Assembly: GCF_003797775.2 (NCBI RefSeq)
Contig: NZ_CP060725.1
Coordinates: 3,280,001-3,344,000, forward strand
Source: Sphingopyxis sp. OPL5
GTDB taxonomy: Bacteria; Pseudomonadota; Alphaproteobacteria; Sphingomonadales; Sphingomonadaceae
DNA length: 64,000 nucleotides
Reading direction: 5' to 3'
Below the pieces are notes generated by a model. It ran no database searches. It was not told the origin of the DNA and was given only the letters and a program-made list of their open reading frames with translations. How positions within the stretch are numbered: position 1 is the stretch's first letter; every line of letters starts with the position of its first letter. The position numbers and the translations under genes were made by a program. Shown here one piece after another: positions 42,907 through 51,690 of the stretch.

Positions 42907-44151
42907 ATGCAGCGGCGGCACTTTCTGGGGACTGCGGCGCTGACCGGGCTGGCGACGACGTTGCCGGCGTCTGTGCTCGCGGTCGACACGGCGGGTCTGT
43001 CCAACCTCGCGGCGAAGGCGGTGCCGATCGGCAAGGCCGAGCGGCAGGCGCGGATCGCCAAGGCGAAGGAACTGATGGCGGCGAACGATATCGGCGCGCT
43101 GCTGATCGAGCCGGGGTCGAGCCTCATCTATTTCACCGGCGTGCAATGGTGGCGGAGTGAGCGGCTGACCGCCGCGGTGCTGACGCGCGAAGGCGAGGTG
43201 GCCATCGTCACGCCGTTCTTTGAGGAACCGTCGGTGCGCGAGAGCCTGGGCATCGAGGCCGAAGTGCTGACGTGGAACGAGGATGAGAACCCGCTCGCTG
43301 CGGTTGCTGCCTGGCTTGGCAAGCGCGGGCTGGCCAAGGGACGGATCGGGGTCGAGGAAACGGTGCGCTATTTTGCGGTCGATGGACTCAAAAAGGCGAT
43401 GCCGGATGCGACGGTGGTCAACGGTGCCCCCGTGGTGCGCGGGTGCCGGATGCACAAATCGGCGGCTGAGATCGCGCTGATGCAGGTCGCCGCTGACATC
43501 ACGCTCGCTGCTTATCGCCACACCGCGCCGCGGGTCGAGGTGGGGATGACCCCGGCCGATATCGGCGGACTCATGAAGGCCGCGACGCAGGCGCTGGGCG
43601 GGCAGAGCGAGTTCGAGCTGATCCTGCTTGGTGAGGCGAGCGCCTATCCGCATGGGTCCGGCAAGCCGCAGGCGGTGAAGGACGGCGAGGTCGTGCTGAT
43701 GGATTGCGGCGCGACGGTGCACGGCTATCAGTCCGACATCTCGCGGACCTTCGTCCATGGCAAGGCAAGCCCCCGCCAGCGGCAGGTGTGGGACCAGATG
43801 CGCAAGGGGCAGGATGTCGCCTTCGCCGCGGCGAAGCTGGGCACGCCAGCGGGGCAGGTCGATGACGCGGTGCGCGCTTATTATCAGGGACTGGGCTGGG
43901 GGCCGGGATACAAGCTCCCTGGAACCTCGCATCGCACCGGCCACGGCATCGGGCTCGACGGGCATGAGCCGGTCAATCTGGTGCATGGCGAAACGACGCC
44001 GTTGGCGCCGGGCATGTGTTTCTCGAACGAGCCCGGCATTTATATACCCGGCGAGTTCGGGATCAGGCTCGAGGATTGCTTTTTCATGACCGAGAGCGGA
44101 CCGAAATGGTTCAGCGAACCGCCGCCGTCGATTGATAAGCCGTTCGGCTAA
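42907..44151 (+). CDS. Tat-exported M24-family (Xaa-Pro-type) peptidase
   Basis: The 414-residue protein starts with a twin-arginine signal (MQRRHFLGTAALTGL), so it is probably exported folded. The body is a creatinase/aminopeptidase-P (M24) fold. Metal ligands are visible in VVLMDCGATVHGYQSDISRTF (two Asp), GTSHRTGHGIGLDGHEP (His), CFSNEPGIY (Glu) and IRLEDCFF (Glu). It should cleave Xaa-Pro peptides. I chose the ATG at 42907 because GAGGGG lies six bases before it; ATGs at 42889 and 42901 are less suitable. Its place after namZ suggests processing of wall-derived or other periplasmic peptides. Confidence 0.83.
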   Translation: MQRRHFLGTAALTGLATTLPASVLAVDTAGLSNLAAKAVPIGKAERQARIAKAKELMAANDIGALLIEPGSSLIYFTGVQWWRSERLTAAVLTREGEVAIVTPFFEEPSVRESLGIEAEVLTWNEDENPLAAVAAWLGKRGLAKGRIGVEETVRYFAVDGLKKAMPDATVVNGAPVVRGCRMHKSAAEIALMQVAADITLAAYRHTAPRVEVGMTPADIGGLMKAATQALGGQSEFELILLGEASAYPHGSGKPQAVKDGEVVLMDCGATVHGYQSDISRTFVHGKASPRQRQVWDQMRKGQDVAFAAAKLGTPAGQVDDAVRAYYQGLGWGPGYKLPGTSHRTGHGIGLDGHEPVNLVHGETTPLAPGMCFSNEPGIYIPGEFGIRLEDCFFMTESGPKWFSEPPPSIDKPFG

Positions 44152-44160
44152 CTTCTCTCC

Positions 44161-45027
44161 CTAAGAGGGACGGGACGGCTGATCCGGCCCCTTCGGCCGC
44201 TGCACCAGGCTCACCAGCACGAACGAGATGATCATCAGCAGATACCAGCTGCCGAGCTTCTCGACGCCGACCATATGCCAGCCGTCATTCTGGCTCGGGT
44301 ATGTCCAGGCGCGGGCGAAGGTCCCGATATTCTCGGCGAACCAGATGAACAGCGCGACGAGGCCCCAGCCGACGAGCAGCGGCATGCGGCGGTGGATGTG
44401 GAGCGGGCGGAACCACACCTGACAGCGCCAGAAGAGCAAGGCGGTCGCCGCGAAGAGCAGCCAGCGGATGTCGGGCAGCCAGTGATGCGCGAAGAAATTG
44501 ATATAGATCGCGGCGGCCAGCGCATAGGTCGCCCAGGCTGGTGGATAGCCAGTGAAGCGGAAGTCGAAGATGCGCCAGACGCGGGCGATGAAGCTGCCCA
44601 CCGCGGCATACATGAAGCCCGAGAAGAGCGGGACGGCGCCGATGTGGAGCAGGCTGGCCTCGGGATATTGCCACGAACCGGCGGCGGTCTTGAACAATTC
44701 CATCACCGTGCCGACGATGTGGAAGATCAGGATGACGACGGCTTCGCGCGGTGTTTCGAGCCGGAACGCGAGCATGCCAATCTGGATCAGCACCGCGCCG
44801 ATGGTGATCGCGTCGTAGCGGTGGATCGCCGCATTGTCGGGCCAGAAGAGATGGGTGCCGAGCAGCAGAGCGAGCATCAGCCCGCCGAACAGGCACGCCC
44901 AGCCCTGTTTGAAGCCGAAGACGAGAAATTCGAGGAACCAGCCGCGCGGCCCGGGTTCGACCGCCATCGCCTCGAGCCGCAAACGGACGGCGTGGAAACG
45001 CGACTGGCTGCGCCGCATTTCAGACAT
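44161..45027 (-). CDS. DUF817 integral membrane protein
   Basis: This 288-residue protein has about eight TM helices and matches DUF817 (YoaT-like), a membrane family with no assigned function. Characteristic parts are FLVFGFKQGWACLFG, LKTAAGSWQYPE-like GSWQYPEASLLHIG, VPLFSGFMYAAVGSF, INFFAHHWLPD, and FAENIGTFARAWTYPSQ. The ATG at 45027 overlaps the stop of the Amj gene by 8 bases, which implies co-translation. It ends 9 bases before the convergent peptidase gene. Confidence 0.8.
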   Translation of the reverse strand: MSEMRRSQSRFHAVRLRLEAMAVEPGPRGWFLEFLVFGFKQGWACLFGGLMLALLLGTHLFWPDNAAIHRYDAITIGAVLIQIGMLAFRLETPREAVVILIFHIVGTVMELFKTAAGSWQYPEASLLHIGAVPLFSGFMYAAVGSFIARVWRIFDFRFTGYPPAWATYALAAAIYINFFAHHWLPDIRWLLFAATALLFWRCQVWFRPLHIHRRMPLLVGWGLVALFIWFAENIGTFARAWTYPSQNDGWHMVGVEKLGSWYLLMIISFVLVSLVQRPKGPDQPSRPS

Positions 45028-45826
45028 GCACGGCGACGTACGCGATCAACAAGGCGGCGGGGAGGAGCAGCGCCTGGGCGAGAATAGTGCCGGCAAGGCG
45101 GCTGAGCGAAATGAGCATGATCGCGCGGCGGAAGTCGGCCTCGGCGACATGGCCCTCGACCGCGTCGTCGGTCATCACCGAGAGCTGCGGATCGATGAAG
45201 GCGAAGAGCAATATCGTCGCGAAGCCGTTGATCAGCGCTGACAGCTGCGACGCGGTGACGCGAAATTCGGGGGCGAGATAGCCGGCGTAGAGCGAGGCGA
45301 CGACGCCGACAGCCAACAGAGATTGCGCGAGGCAATTGGCGATCAGCACACCCCAGCCGATCCCTTTGGGCATCTTCCAGCTCTTGAGGTGCGCGAGGCT
45401 GGGGAAGCGGAGCGACTGGCGCAGGGTGCGCAACCCGCTCGGGCTCAGAGCCTTCAGCGCCAGTTTCGTCGTCGAGCGGTTGGTCTGGTACCAGCCGATC
45501 GCGGCGGCGAACATGCGCTGGCCGGTGGGGACGAGCAGGATGCCGACCAGCGTCGCGACGCTCGCCGCGGCGAGGACGAACTGCATGTCGATGAACAGCG
45601 AGGCGCCGCTGCCGTCGTGGATGCGCGTCTCGATCCGCTTGGCGAGGAAGGGGCCGAGGAAGCTGTTCGAGGTGCGCGAGAAGAGCACGAGGATGTTGAA
45701 CAGCGCGAACGACATCGCGATCCGCCGGGTGCGGACGCCGGCGATGCGCGCGGCATAGGCGAGCGCGCCGATCAGGTTGATGAACGCGGTCAGCAGCAGG
45801 ATGGTGACGAGGGGGAGGTCGATCAT
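45020..45826 (-). CDS. amj: Amj-type (DUF2837) lipid II flippase
   Basis: Amj is an alternative flippase, known from Bacillus subtilis, that moves lipid II across the membrane when MurJ is missing. The 268-residue product has about six TM helices and family blocks near the N-terminus (FINLIGALAYAARIAGVRT, then FALFNILVLFSRTSNSFLGP) and the cytosolic LRFPSLAHLKSWKMPKGIGWG. The assignment rests on these blocks; activity here is not shown. It is downstream of a CoxE-like gene by 31 bases and overlaps the DUF817 gene, so the three may form one operon. Confidence 0.75.
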   Translation of the reverse strand: MIDLPLVTILLLTAFINLIGALAYAARIAGVRTRRIAMSFALFNILVLFSRTSNSFLGPFLAKRIETRIHDGSGASLFIDMQFVLAAASVATLVGILLVPTGQRMFAAAIGWYQTNRSTTKLALKALSPSGLRTLRQSLRFPSLAHLKSWKMPKGIGWGVLIANCLAQSLLAVGVVASLYAGYLAPEFRVTASQLSALINGFATILLFAFIDPQLSVMTDDAVEGHVAEADFRRAIMLISLSRLAGTILAQALLLPAALLIAYVAVHV

Positions 45827-45857
45827 TGCGGCGCCCCTACTCCAAGCAATCGCTACG

Positions 45858-47036
45858 TCAATGCTTTCGCGTCAGTTCGCGCGTCGCCTTGTCGAGGCCT
45901 TCGAGGGTCAGCCCATACATGCGGTCGTTCATCAGCTGTTTGATCAGCTTGACCGACTGGGTGTAGCCCCAATGCTGTTCGGGCACCGGGTTCAGCCACA
46001 CCGCGGCGGGATAGACATGGGTGATCCGCTGGAGCCAGACCGCGCCCGATTCCTCGTTGAAATGTTCGACGCTGCCGCCCGGGTGGGTGATTTCATAAGC
46101 GCTCATCGACGCGTCGCCGACGAATATCACTTTGTAATCATGGCCATATTTGTGGAGAATGTCCCACATCTGATGGCGTTCGGACCAGCGGCGCTTATTG
46201 TCCTTCCACACGCCTTCGTACGGGCAATTGTGGAAATAGAAGAATTCGAGATTCTTGAACTCGGTCGTCGCCGCGCTGAACAATTCCTCGCACAGCTTGA
46301 TGAACGGGTCCATCGACCCGCCGACGTCGAGGAACAGCAGCAGCTTGACCGCATTACGCCGCTCGGGGCGCATCTGGATGTCGAGCCAGCCCTGGCGTGC
46401 TGTGCCGTCGATCGTGCCCGGGATGTCGAGTTCGTCGGCGGCGCCCTCGCGCGCGAATTTGCGCAGACGGCGGAGCGCGATCTTGATGTTGCGGGTGCCG
46501 AGTTCCTTGGTGTTGTCGAGGTTGGCGAACTCGCGCTTTTCCCAGACCTTCAGCGCGCGCTTGTGCTTGCTTTCGCCGCCGATGCGCACGCCCTCGGGGT
46601 TATAGCCCGAATTGCCGAAGGGCGAGGTGCCGCCGGTGCCGATCCACTTGTTGCCGCCCTCGTGGCGCTTTTGCTGCTCCTCGAGCCGCTCTTTCAGCGT
46701 CTCCATGATCTTGTCCCAGTCGCCGAGCGACTCGATCGCGGCCATTTCCTCGGGGGTCAGGAACTTCTCGGCGACGGCTTTCAGCCAGTCGGCGGGGACG
46801 TCGACGGGGTTCTGGCCATAATCGGTGAGCAGGCCCTTGAAGACCTTGTTGAACACCTGGTCGAAGCGGTCGAGCAGCCCCTCGTCCTTCACATAGATCG
46901 CGCGGCTGAGGTAATAGAATTGCTCGGGGCTGCGGTCGATCGCCTCGCGGTCGAGCGCCTCCAGCAGGAGCAGATGCTCCTTCATGCTCACGGGAATGCC
47001 CGCGGTGCGGAGTTCTTCGAGGAAGCCGAACAGCAT
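45858..47036 (-). CDS. CoxE-like von Willebrand factor A domain protein
   Basis: The 392-residue protein has an N-terminal helical region (EHLLLLEALDREAIDR) and a C-terminal VWA domain. The metal-binding MIDAS start is DVGGSMD near residues 239-245, where the usual first Ser of D-x-S-x-S is Gly. Proteins of this type work with MoxR AAA+ ATPases in assembly or metal insertion into enzyme complexes. A MoxR gene lies 2.4 kb away on the same strand (49474-50319), with a chemoreceptor on the other strand between them. No signal peptide is present. Confidence 0.85.
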   Translation of the reverse strand: MLFGFLEELRTAGIPVSMKEHLLLLEALDREAIDRSPEQFYYLSRAIYVKDEGLLDRFDQVFNKVFKGLLTDYGQNPVDVPADWLKAVAEKFLTPEEMAAIESLGDWDKIMETLKERLEEQQKRHEGGNKWIGTGGTSPFGNSGYNPEGVRIGGESKHKRALKVWEKREFANLDNTKELGTRNIKIALRRLRKFAREGAADELDIPGTIDGTARQGWLDIQMRPERRNAVKLLLFLDVGGSMDPFIKLCEELFSAATTEFKNLEFFYFHNCPYEGVWKDNKRRWSERHQMWDILHKYGHDYKVIFVGDASMSAYEITHPGGSVEHFNEESGAVWLQRITHVYPAAVWLNPVPEQHWGYTQSVKLIKQLMNDRMYGLTLEGLDKATRELTRKH

Positions 47037-47583
47037 GGCTATGGCCTATCGTGTCGCGGGGGCGGGCGCAACTGCTTTACGTAAACGGAAAGGGCGTCGC
47101 GTCGGGAAGAGGAAATGGCGGAAAACTGCGGAACTTCATTCGCGAATGGCGTCGGCGCGGCGGATTGGCCGCTCGCATAAAGCCACAAACGCCCCGCGTG
47201 AACGCGCTGCAAGTGAGGCCTTTGTGGCCTTAAGGCGACAAAGGATACGGTCGTGCGCGTCCGGAATGTCTCCTTTGTCGCGCTAAGACGGGGGTGTCGG
47301 GAGGTTCGGGAAATGGGAGTCGGGTTGCGAGGCCGGGTCATCCAACAGGGTAGATCATGGCGGGATTTATTAGGAAAGCGGTTTTTGGTGGGGTGGCTGC
47401 AAACGGTCGCTGACGACCGGTCGCTGACCTCTCTGTCATCGTCACCCCGGACTTGATCCGGGGCCTGCCTTCCTGAAGAAAAGACGGGTCCCGGGTCAAG
47501 CCCGGGATGACGGAGGTCCGGAAACGACCGATTGCGGACATTCCAAGGTGGCATTACGCTGATCGACGGGGGAAACTACCAAC
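47037..47583. other. Intergenic region with palindromic repeats, about 550 bases
   Basis: No credible gene is seen. Between about 47195 and 47300 the motif CCTTTGTSGCSYTAAGRCG occurs twice in direct orientation, together with inverse GCGACAAAGGA. At 47441-47511 lies a separate inverted repeat (GTCACCCCGGACTTGATCCG against GGTCAAGCCCGGGATGAC) of the type common as dispersed palindromes in alphaproteobacteria. Open frames here give Arg/Pro-rich peptides characteristic of translated palindromes. Confidence 0.6.
47441..47511. repeat. Dispersed palindromic repeat (CCCGGxxTTGAxCCGGG type)
   Basis: Two related palindromic halves, GTCACCCCGGACTTGATCCG at 47441 and GGGTCAAGCCCGGGATGAC near 47493-47511, are about 30 bases apart and complementary to each other with some mismatches. 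Each half is itself palindromic around CCGG. The sequence resembles a repeat seen in many alphaproteobacterial intergenic regions. Confidence 0.7.
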
Positions 47584-47820
47584 ATGGCAAAAGACGGAAA
47601 ACGCGCTCGATGGCGCGAGGCTGGCGAGCCCCTTCCAGACGTCGATGAGTATCTTTTTGGAAACGGATTGTCTGTTTCGGATTACAGCCTTTCGGCTGAG
47701 GGTGTGGTCAGTTTCAAAGATAAAGCAGGTCGAGAATTTGATCTGCTGATCGACCATCCGCGGCTTGAAGCCGCTATCAAGGAGAGGCTGGAAACTCTGG
47801 GCGCCAAAGAGGCGTTTTAG
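47584..47820 (+). CDS. Small hypothetical protein
   Basis: The 78-residue frame opens MAKDGKRARWREAGEPLP, has a plausible beta-strand region (SVSDYSLSAEGVVSFKD) and ends in a charged helix (LEAAIKERLETLG). It has no signal or membrane segment and I do not recognise it. GGGGGA lies about 11 bases before the ATG. Its codon use is less GC-biased than its neighbours, which could mean recent acquisition or that it is not a gene. It stands alone between repeats and a chemoreceptor. Confidence 0.45.
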   Translation: MAKDGKRARWREAGEPLPDVDEYLFGNGLSVSDYSLSAEGVVSFKDKAGREFDLLIDHPRLEAAIKERLETLGAKEAF

Positions 47821-47930
47821 CAACGTCCGCTTTCCACCCCAAAGCCGACCTTTGACGCTCGCTTCCCATTGACCCCGCGTTAACCATTATCGGTCATCAC
47901 CTGCGGATTAATCCAAAGGTGGGTGGCGCA

Positions 47931-49328
47931 ATGAAATTCGAGTCCATAAATCCGGCGGCTCCGATCCTCGACCAGTCGGTCGCGGGCGACTGCGGCGAGC
48001 TTGCCGTCGGGTGCAGCGAGGCGGCGGGGCGGATCAAGCGCTCAACCGACCAGATGGATCGCCAGATCGTCGAACTCGGGCGGCTCGAGGAGTTCGTCGT
48101 CAGCCTCGAGGCCGACCAGCGCCAGATCGCCGATTCGACCGACGAGGCGAAATTGCTGTCGGCGCGCGCCTGCGAACAACTCGATACCGGCGCCGAGCGC
48201 GTCAACACCGCGGTCACCGAATTCCGGTCGGTCATCGACCTCGTCGCGCGCCTCGGCACGCACGTCACCAACTTCGCCGCGGTGATGGCGCAGGTGCAGC
48301 AGGTCAGCCAGTCGATCGAACAGATCGCCAAGACCACCAACATGCTGGCGCTGAACGCCGCGATCGAGGCCGAGCGGGCCGGCGACGCCGGGCGGACCTT
48401 CGCCGTGGTCGCCGCCGAGGTGAAGAAGCTGGCGCAGAATACGCGCAGCGCGACCGACGAAATCCGCCGCAGCATCGGCAGCCTCGCCGCCGAAGCGGGC
48501 GGGCTGGTCACCGAAATCCAGTCGGGGGTCGAACAGTCGAGCCGTGCCGAGGCGCAGTTCGAGACGATCACCGACGCGCTGCACGATGCGACGCATCTTG
48601 TGGCGCTGCTCGACGACCAGAGCGACCGCATCGCGCAGTCGAGCGCGATGGTCCATGCGAATGGCGCCAAGGTCCGCGATGCGGTCGACCGCGTCGTCAC
48701 CTCGGTGCGCGACAATAGTGCCACTTTGGGCGGGACCCGCGATTCGATCCTGAAGATGGAAAATGTGTCGAACCGCATGTTCAACGCGGTGATTTCGGCC
48801 GGGGTCAGCCCGCGCGATTCGGCCGTGGTCGACCTTGCCGCGCGAGTGCGCGACCAGTTCGTCGCCATCGCCGAACTGGCGGTCGCCAAGGGCGAGCTAT
48901 CGATGGAGCAATTGTTCGACCAGAATTATGTCCGCGTGCCGGGGTCGAACCCCGAACGGTTCCGCACCAGCCTGTGCGATTGGGCCGACACCAATTGGCG
49001 GCCGCTGTTCGACCATATCGTGAGCAACCATCCCGAGGTGAAGATGTCGTCGGCGGGCGACATGAACGGATTCCTGCCGACGCACATCACCGACTGCTCG
49101 CGCGCGCCGACCGGCGACGTCGTCCATGACACCGCGCACTGCCGCAACGGCCGCATCCTGTTCGACGACACCGACAAGGCGGCGAAAAAGAGCCAGGCGC
49201 CCTATTTCATGGCGGTCTATCGCCAGGAAGGCGACGGCACCAACTATGTCACGGTGCGCAACGTTTATATGCCGGTGGTGATCAACGGGCGGCGCTGGGG
49301 CGACGTTGAGGTGGCGTACCAGCTTTGA
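47931..49328 (+). CDS. Soluble methyl-accepting chemotaxis protein with C-terminal sensor-like domain
   Basis: The 465-residue protein has no TM helix. The chemoreceptor signalling region comes first (about residues 60-290), with the conserved hairpin tip [23 protein letters not shown] followed by [15 protein letters not shown]-terminal region of about 150 residues follows ([17 protein letters not shown], then [18 protein letters not shown]), which resembles a small sensor domain. Signalling-first, sensor-last order is less usual. It should signal to CheA from the cytoplasm. The ATG at 47931 is preferred over a GTG at 47919. No other che genes are in the window. Confidence 0.85.
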   Translation: MKFESINPAAPILDQSVAGDCGELAVGCSEAAGRIKRSTDQMDRQIVELGRLEEFVVSLEADQRQIADSTDEAKLLSARACEQLDTGAERVNTAVTEFRSVIDLVARLGTHVTNFAAVMAQVQQVSQSIEQIAKTTNMLALNAAIEAERAGDAGRTFAVVAAEVKKLAQNTRSATDEIRRSIGSLAAEAGGLVTEIQSGVEQSSRAEAQFETITDALHDATHLVALLDDQSDRIAQSSAMVHANGAKVRDAVDRVVTSVRDNSATLGGTRDSILKMENVSNRMFNAVISAGVSPRDSAVVDLAARVRDQFVAIAELAVAKGELSMEQLFDQNYVRVPGSNPERFRTSLCDWADTNWRPLFDHIVSNHPEVKMSSAGDMNGFLPTHITDCSRAPTGDVVHDTAHCRNGRILFDDTDKAAKKSQAPYFMAVYRQEGDGTNYVTVRNVYMPVVINGRRWGDVEVAYQL

Positions 49329-49331
49329 GAT

Positions 49332-49470
49332 TATCCTCCCTGCCGCGAAGCGGTGGGGAGGTGGCAGCGCGAAGCGCTGACGGAAGGGCGATGAAACTAC
49401 CGTCGCGGCCCCTCCACCCCTCGCTTCGCGAGCGGTCCCCCTCCCCATCGCTTCGCGACAGGGAGGATTT
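49332..49470. repeat. Compound inverted repeat between convergent genes
   Basis: ATCCTCCCTGCCGCGAAGCG at 49333 is matched in inverse by CGCTTCGCGACAGGGAGGAT at 49449-49468. Smaller palindromes around CGCGAAGCG lie between (near 49369 and 49421). The whole element could fold into a branched hairpin. It sits between the chemoreceptor stop and the convergent MoxR gene, so it may terminate both, and it resembles a dispersed sphingomonad repeat. Confidence 0.7.
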
Positions 49471-49473
49471 TAA

Positions 49474-50319
49474 TCAGCTGCCCTGACGGCGCGCCATGAA
49501 GGCGAGCTTTTCGAACAGCATCACGTCCTGCTCATTCTTGAGCAGCGCGCCGTGGAGCGGCGGGATCGCCTTGCCGACGTCACGGTTCTGGAGGACTTCG
49601 ATCGGCATGTCCTCGTTGAGGAGCAATTTCAGCCAATCGATCAGTTCGCTGGTCGAGGGCTTTTTCTTGAGGCCGGGGACGTCGCGGACTTCGTAGAAGA
49701 TGTCCATCGCGCGGCTGACCAGCGTCTTCTGGATGCCCGGGAAATGGACTTCGACGATCGACGCCATCGTGTCGCGGTCGGGGAATTTGATATAATGGAA
49801 GAAACAGCGGCGCAGGAAGGCGTCGGGCAGTTCCTTTTCATTGTTCGAGGTGATGACGACGATCGGGCGTTCCTTCGCGACGATCGTCTCGTCGGTCTCA
49901 TAGACGTGGAACGCCATGCGATCGAGTTCCTGAAGCAGGTCGTTCGGGAATTCGATGTCGGCCTTGTCGATCTCGTCGATCAGCAGCACGGGGAGCTTGG
50001 GGGCGGTGAACGCCTCCCACAATTTGCCCTTGCGGATATAGTTGCGGATGTCGTGGACGCGCTCTTCGCCGAGCTGGCCGTCGCGCAGCCGTGCAACCGC
50101 GTCATATTCATACAGGCCCTGCTGCGCCTTGGTGGTCGATTTGATATTCCAGGTGATCAGCGGCGCGTCGAACGCTTTCGCGATTTCCTCGGCCAGCACG
50201 GTCTTACCCGTACCGGGTTCGCCCTTCACGAGCAGCGGGCGGCGCAGCAACGTCGCGGCGTTGACCGCGACCTTGAGGTCGTCGGTGGCGATATAAGCGC
50301 TGGTACCTTCGAAACGCAT
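49474..50319 (-). CDS. MoxR-family AAA+ ATPase
   Basis: The 281-residue AAA+ ATPase has Walker A GEPGTGKT at residues 33-40, Walker B VLLIDEIDKAD (about 109-119), sensor 1 in ITSNNEKELPDAFLRRCFFHY, and the C-terminal lid. MoxR ATPases act with VWA proteins as chaperones in the assembly or activation of complexes. The CoxE-like VWA gene at 45.9-47.0 kb is on the same strand and is the likely partner. The start ATG at 50319 gives the usual N-terminus (FEGTSAYIATDDL). Confidence 0.9.
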   Translation of the reverse strand: MRFEGTSAYIATDDLKVAVNAATLLRRPLLVKGEPGTGKTVLAEEIAKAFDAPLITWNIKSTTKAQQGLYEYDAVARLRDGQLGEERVHDIRNYIRKGKLWEAFTAPKLPVLLIDEIDKADIEFPNDLLQELDRMAFHVYETDETIVAKERPIVVITSNNEKELPDAFLRRCFFHYIKFPDRDTMASIVEVHFPGIQKTLVSRAMDIFYEVRDVPGLKKKPSTSELIDWLKLLLNEDMPIEVLQNRDVGKAIPPLHGALLKNEQDVMLFEKLAFMARRQGS

Positions 50320-50401
50320 GGCCGGAGAGCCTTTCCCTTAACGTGAACGTCAAGGGGCATAGCGAGGGTGTCGGGAGCGCGCAAGCGCGCCTGACGAAGC
50401 G

Positions 50402-51121
50402 TCAGCTAATCGCGCGGCTCGCGGCGCGGGCTTCGAGCAGGTCCCACAGGCCGCTGTGCTGGGCGACCAGCTGCTGCGCGCCGAACAGCATGGCGCGTTC
50501 GGCGGCAGGGGTGTCGGCGACCGCGCCCGCGAGCCGCGCGGTATCGCGCAGGTCGGGCAGGGTGCAGCGCGGCGGCGCCATGTCGAGCCGCTGGGCGCTG
50601 ATGTCGAGCAGGACGCGGATCGTGCGCCAGTCGAGCGTCAATGCGATCGCTGCGCCGACGGCGCAGCCGTGACGGTCCGATTCGGCGAGCATGTCGAGCG
50701 CCTTGCGCTGCGCCGCGACGGCCGCTTCGCACTGGTCCTGCCCCTGGGTGCTCGGTACCGGGCCGACCGCGGCGGCGATTTTCGACAGGAAGGCGCGTTC
50801 CTCGACAAAGGCTTCGGCGGCCTCGTCCATCCACACGCGTGAAACGGGGTCGACCGCCTTGCGTGCCGCGCTGTCGATCACGCCCGGATGGCGGCCATGG
50901 AGCAGGCACAGGAAATGCACGGCGTCGGCGAGGTTGCGCATCGCGTCGGGACCGTTCGACAGTCCGCCGCTGCGGACGTGGCGGTGCGCGCCGGTGCCGT
51001 CGCTGGCGACCAGCGTATCGAGCATTTCGGCGACGCTGCGCGTCTGCGGCTGGAACTGGGGCGATTGGCTCAACGCTTCATCCTTGGCTTCGGGCAGCAA
51101 CGGCTGCCGAACTTCAACCAC
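50402..51121 (-). CDS. Hypothetical cytoplasmic protein
   Basis: The 239-residue product is mostly helical, Ala-rich and without signal or TM segment. Recognisable parts are HRHVRSGGLSNGPDAMRNLADAVHFLCLLHGRHPG in its first half and DRHGCAVGAAIALTLDWRTIRVLLD in its second. I do not know the function; it may belong to a sphingomonad-specific family. It starts at a GTG (51121) and ends about 80 bases before the MoxR start on the same strand. Its length and even composition support it as a real gene. Confidence 0.7.
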   Translation of the reverse strand: MVEVRQPLLPEAKDEALSQSPQFQPQTRSVAEMLDTLVASDGTGAHRHVRSGGLSNGPDAMRNLADAVHFLCLLHGRHPGVIDSAARKAVDPVSRVWMDEAAEAFVEERAFLSKIAAAVGPVPSTQGQDQCEAAVAAQRKALDMLAESDRHGCAVGAAIALTLDWRTIRVLLDISAQRLDMAPPRCTLPDLRDTARLAGAVADTPAAERAMLFGAQQLVAQHSGLWDLLEARAASRAIS

Positions 51122-51320
51122 CAGCCATAAAGCAACGTCGTAAACACCGCGTTTATAGGCAGCGCGCCAATCGACGAATCCTTGTGTCAGTCAGAGACAC
51201 AAGAGACCGGCAAGCGGGGGATGCTTGCCGGTCCCTGGTGCTGCACCGGCCCGTTATGGGGCGGTGCGGATCGGTGCGCGGGCGGGCGCGGGGGAGAGGG
51301 AGGGCCCGCCCGGGCGCCGG

Positions 51321-51617
51321 TCAAGCCGCGAGGGCGAATTCCTTGCCGTCTTCCTCGGCGTGTTCGTGCTTCGCGACCGCGGTGAGCGCCGGCTGCGCGG
51401 CGGCAGCGGCCTTCTTTGCGGGGAAGATCAGGCGCGAGGCGAGGACGATCAGGCCGAGGCCGAAATAGACGGCGAAGGTCTGAACCGGGAAGAAGAAGAG
51501 CGGGGCGATGAAGGCGACCCGGAACCATGTCGGGTTGATCCCGAAATCCTGGCCGAGGGCCTCGCAGATCCCGAACATCGTGTCGCGGCGGCGGAAGAGG
51601 TTGGTTTCGGTTTCCAT
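51321..51617 (-). CDS. PspC-domain membrane protein
   Basis: The 98-residue protein is a PspC domain: NLFRRRDTMFGICEALGQDFGINPTWFRVAF is the standard start, followed by one or two TM helices (FIAPLFFFPVQTFAVYFGLG and LIVLASRLIF) and an Ala/Glu tail. PspC proteins sense membrane stress in the phage-shock response, but no pspA or pspB is in the window. The ATG at 51617 is clear, with AGGAAAGACG upstream. It stands alone, with about 200 bases before the next gene. Confidence 0.85.
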   Translation of the reverse strand: METETNLFRRRDTMFGICEALGQDFGINPTWFRVAFIAPLFFFPVQTFAVYFGLGLIVLASRLIFPAKKAAAAAQPALTAVAKHEHAEEDGKEFALAA

Positions 51618-51690
51618 TTTTTCGTCTTTCCTGGGGCCGCGGGGGCCGCCCCGCGTTCATGCCCATAGCTAAGCAACGGGCGTGCCAATT

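Noticed and set aside
47039..47554. Minus-strand 171-residue frame across palindromic repeats
   Set aside because: Its peptide (GLDPGPVFSSGRQAP type) is the usual false translation of dispersed palindromes.
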